Position numbers and translations under genes: made by a program | The notes under the pieces: generated by a model | The model's input: only the letters and a program-made list of their open reading frames with translations | Database searches by the model: none | What the model was told of the DNA's origin: nothing | Source: Caryophanales bacterium | Lineage (GTDB): Bacteria; Bacillota; Bacilli; Exiguobacteriales; Exiguobacteriaceae | Reading direction: 5' to 3' | DNA length: 23,111 bases | Assembly: GCA_902362975.1 (NCBI GenBank) | Contig: CABIYO010000041.1 | Span: forward strand, 1 to 23,111 | Shown: piece after piece, positions 21,558 through 23,111 of the stretch | How the letters are laid out: every line of letters starts with the position of its first letter | Numbering within the stretch: the stretch's first letter is position 1

Positions 21558-22403
21558 CTATCTTTGACCACTCACATCGATCACAACTATCTCGGGTGGA
21601 TTATAAATACGTGGAATGTTGAAGCTGTAATTGAATCCCCGTCCAATCACATGGGAGAACGTCTCATGCTCATAGAGTCCCCCTGCGTATTCAGGAAAGA
21701 ATCCTTGGTCAGGAGCGAATAATCCGTTCATCAAGTAAGGGATTCTCACTTGCCCGCCATGAGCATGTCCGGATAAGACGAGGTCGAATGGAAGTTTGGC
21801 ATACGTATCGACTTGTTCGGCACGGTGGGAGAGGAGCACCTTGAACGTCTCGTCCGGGGCAATCTCCTGCATCGCCGCAGTCGACTCCGCATCCCAATCC
21901 GTATAAATGTTTTCTCTGAACCCACGAAGAGGGTCTTCTAAACCGCCGATGACGAGGTCGATTCCATTGATGGTGACCGTTTCCCATTCGTCTTCGAGCA
22001 CATTGACGCCATATGAGCGAAACACGTCTTTCACATCGTGACGGACATAGTCATCCGATCCATCGATTTCATGGTTACCGGTCACGTAATACATCGGTGC
22101 AATCCCTTCAAGCCCTTCGATTAGTTCGAATGCGGGTTCAGGTGAACGATATCGGTCGAGTAAATCGCCAGGTAAGGCGATGAGATCCGGTTTCTGCGCA
22201 CGGACCTGGTCAATCAAAATCGACTGCTTATAACCGTATGAGGCGCTGTGTAAGTCGGAGAGGAGCACGATGCGGAGAGACTCGTCTGCTGACAGTTTAT
22301 CGGACGTCACGTCATACGTCCGGACAGTCAACCCATTGTACGTCGCCGTGAACAACAAGATGCCAAGTGCAACAAACAATAGGGTCGATTTATGTTTCTT
22401 CAT
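21558..22403 (-). CDS. Membrane-anchored metallophosphoesterase (YkuE/YaeI-like)
   Basis: 281 residues from ATG 22403, chosen for its AAAGGAGG site; the in-frame ATG at 22463 has none. A membrane helix (about 6-22) anchors it. The calcineurin-like phosphoesterase motifs are in order: SDLHS (Asp50, His52), LPGDLLDR (Asp80), VTGNHE (Asn110, His111), LLSHRAEQ, and SGHAHGGQ. These ligate two metal ions. YaeI-type enzymes hydrolyse UDP-diacylglucosamine-like or other phosphodiester substrates at the membrane; the substrate here is not known. An IS1182 end lies about 66 bases upstream, close enough to have replaced its original promoter region. Confidence 0.9.
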   Translation of the reverse strand: MKKHKSTLLFVALGILLFTATYNGLTVRTYDVTSDKLSADESLRIVLLSDLHSASYGYKQSILIDQVRAQKPDLIALPGDLLDRYRSPEPAFELIEGLEGIAPMYYVTGNHEIDGSDDYVRHDVKDVFRSYGVNVLEDEWETVTINGIDLVIGGLEDPLRGFRENIYTDWDAESTAAMQEIAPDETFKVLLSHRAEQVDTYAKLPFDLVLSGHAHGGQVRIPYLMNGLFAPDQGFFPEYAGGLYEHETFSHVIGRGFNYSFNIPRIYNPPEIVVIDVSGQR

Positions 22404-22484
22404 CAGTGCCCCTCCTTTCCTAATCGTGTCTTTAATCTTACTCCGATAGGCAGGGTTAAGCAAAAAAAAGAGGCTGGGACATAA

Positions 22485-23111
22485 CTAGCCGGTTTTAAAG
22501 ATTTTTGATAAAAAGAGGGGTCCGGTCACCGATTTTCGGTGGCCGGACCCCTTCTTTGCACTTCCGCTGACGCCATTGGCGATGAACTTTCGTAGGTTCA
22601 CCGCCATGAGGGCGAAGCCGAGCTCGCCTTTCACACGCTGTTTTCCCCTGACGGAGAAGCGGGTGAAACCCAAATTGGCCTTCAGATATCCAAAAACTGG
22701 TTCCACGTCCGTCTTGCGTCGGGCGTAGAGGGCACCGGTTTTCTCATCCGAAAGCAGCGTTCTCGTCATATTCTTTTGTTCTTCCCAGGTCCCGTTCACG
22801 CGGACCTGACGGTGTCTCCCTTCCTCGGCTTTCGTGCACTGCGCTCGGAACGGGCAATCGACGCAGCTCTCGCACGCGTAGACACGAAAATCACGGGTGA
22901 AGCCGTCACGGTCGGTCCGGTGGGACTCGTGACTGAACGGAAGCTTTCTTCCGTCCGGACACGTGAACGTGTCGGTCTTCTCGTCATATGCCCAGTTCGC
23001 GAGGTTGAACGGGTCGTCGCGCCATTTCTTCTTCTGTTCCTTCCGGTACATCGTATGCGGGATCAAAGGTTGGCGCCCGCGGCGCTCGAGGATGTCCGTG
23101 TAGTTCTGTTG
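22485..23111 (-). CDS. IS1182-family transposase, C-terminal part (5' end outside window)
   Basis: 209 codons are open from the window edge to the stop at 22485. The segment has a zinc-ribbon-like part (FTCPDGRKLPF, then ACESCVDCPFRAQCTK) and the C-terminal DDE-domain stretch YARRKTDVEPVFGYLKANLGFTRFSVRGKQRVKGELGF. This includes the last catalytic Glu in the DVEPVFG motif, and is followed by ALMAVNLRKF, all typical of IS1182 transposases. The last 25 or so codons overlap a strong terminator hairpin, so the extreme C-terminus is unusual. The remaining catalytic Asp residues are outside the window, so activity cannot be judged. Confidence 0.9.
   Translation of the reverse strand, partial: QQNYTDILERRGRQPLIPHTMYRKEQKKKWRDDPFNLANWAYDEKTDTFTCPDGRKLPFSHESHRTDRDGFTRDFRVYACESCVDCPFRAQCTKAEEGRHRQVRVNGTWEEQKNMTRTLLSDEKTGALYARRKTDVEPVFGYLKANLGFTRFSVRGKQRVKGELGFALMAVNLRKFIANGVSGSAKKGSGHRKSVTGPLFLSKIFKTG
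22510..22551 (-). terminator. Terminator hairpin inside the 3' end of the transposase frame
   Basis: GGGGTCCGG (22517-22525) pairs with CCGGACCCC (22543-22551) and CACCGA with TCGGTG, giving a stem of about 16 pairs and a 3-base loop. On the minus strand TCTTTTT follows. It lies before the stop codon of the transposase frame. Confidence 0.8.

Larger units (their letters stand above)
22469..23111 (-). mobile_element. IS1182-family insertion sequence, one end, truncated by the window
   Basis: The likely terminal repeat (AGAGGCTGGGACATAAC, 22469-22485) resembles the ends of many IS1182-like elements in Gram-positive bacteria. The transposase gene runs from beyond the window to 22485. The other end and target duplication are outside, so the exact boundary is approximate. 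Confidence 0.65.

Noticed and set aside
1..23111. CRISPR array, tRNA or rRNA genes
   Set aside because: I saw no regularly spaced short repeats, cloverleaf-like tRNA sequences or rRNA segments anywhere on either strand.

Overview
The window reads as chromosomal DNA of a low-to-mid GC Gram-positive bacterium (Bacillota). The best guess is Exiguobacterium or a close relative. The reasons are Bacillus-style strong GGAGG/GAGGTG ribosome sites with ATG and GTG starts, an odhA-odhB operon without an E3 gene and with a CcpA-type cre box, a membrane-anchored BdbD/BdbC pair with a lipoprotein Sco protein, a YvbH-type PH-domain protein, a DUF1836 protein beside a haemolysin III homologue, and IS1182 and IS200/IS605 (TnpB) elements at the two edges. 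The genus is inferred from overall character; I could not search a database.

Left part (1-2646): the 5' end of a tnpB gene runs out of the window on the minus strand. Next to it is one copy of an 86-base structured repeat that recurs alone at 7418. Then come an AT-rich isochorismatase-family hydrolase and a two-gene ABC transporter (ATPase plus ABC-2 permease with overlapping genes), all on the minus strand. Positions 2647-2983 are a divergent control region with nested inverted repeats, a sigma-A promoter and a cre box in front of odhAB (2984-7132), the E1 and E2 subunits of 2-oxoglutarate dehydrogenase.

Middle part (7133-13315): after a strong terminator comes a 420-base accessory gap with a gene remnant and the second repeat copy. 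It is followed by a compact plus-strand envelope-thiol operon: bdbD, bdbC and an Sco1/SenC lipoprotein. A NAPE-PLD/UlaG-like metallo-beta-lactamase-fold hydrolase follows. On the minus strand are an MFS exporter behind a Fur-like box, a FrnE/DsbA-type cytoplasmic oxidoreductase and a haemolysin III family membrane protein, each with its own terminator.

Right-centre (13316-16433): haemolysin III is divergent from a DUF1836 gene, and a 27-base palindrome lies over the haemolysin promoter. A bidirectional terminator contains the stop codons of DUF1836 and of the convergent YvbH-like gene. YvbH-like and aldo/keto reductase form an operon, and a second NAPE-PLD-like hydrolase lies upstream.

Right part (16434-23111): an antibiotic-resistance-type ABC-F gene has a 5' leader with two overlapping tiny ORFs, a hairpin and a premature terminator, which looks like a transcription attenuator. 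An SH3-domain membrane protein gene follows it. A CDF zinc/cobalt exporter has an ArsR/CadC-like operator over its -35. An AT-rich zinc alcohol dehydrogenase and a membrane-anchored metallophosphoesterase follow on the minus strand. The 3' end of an IS1182-type transposase closes the window.

Most of the window is ordinary housekeeping and stress or transport genes. The parts most worth a second look are regulatory: the ABC-F leader, the DUF1836/haemolysin III palindrome, the Fur-box MFS gene, and the solitary TnpB-type repeats. I did not find a convincing wholly new multi-gene system.
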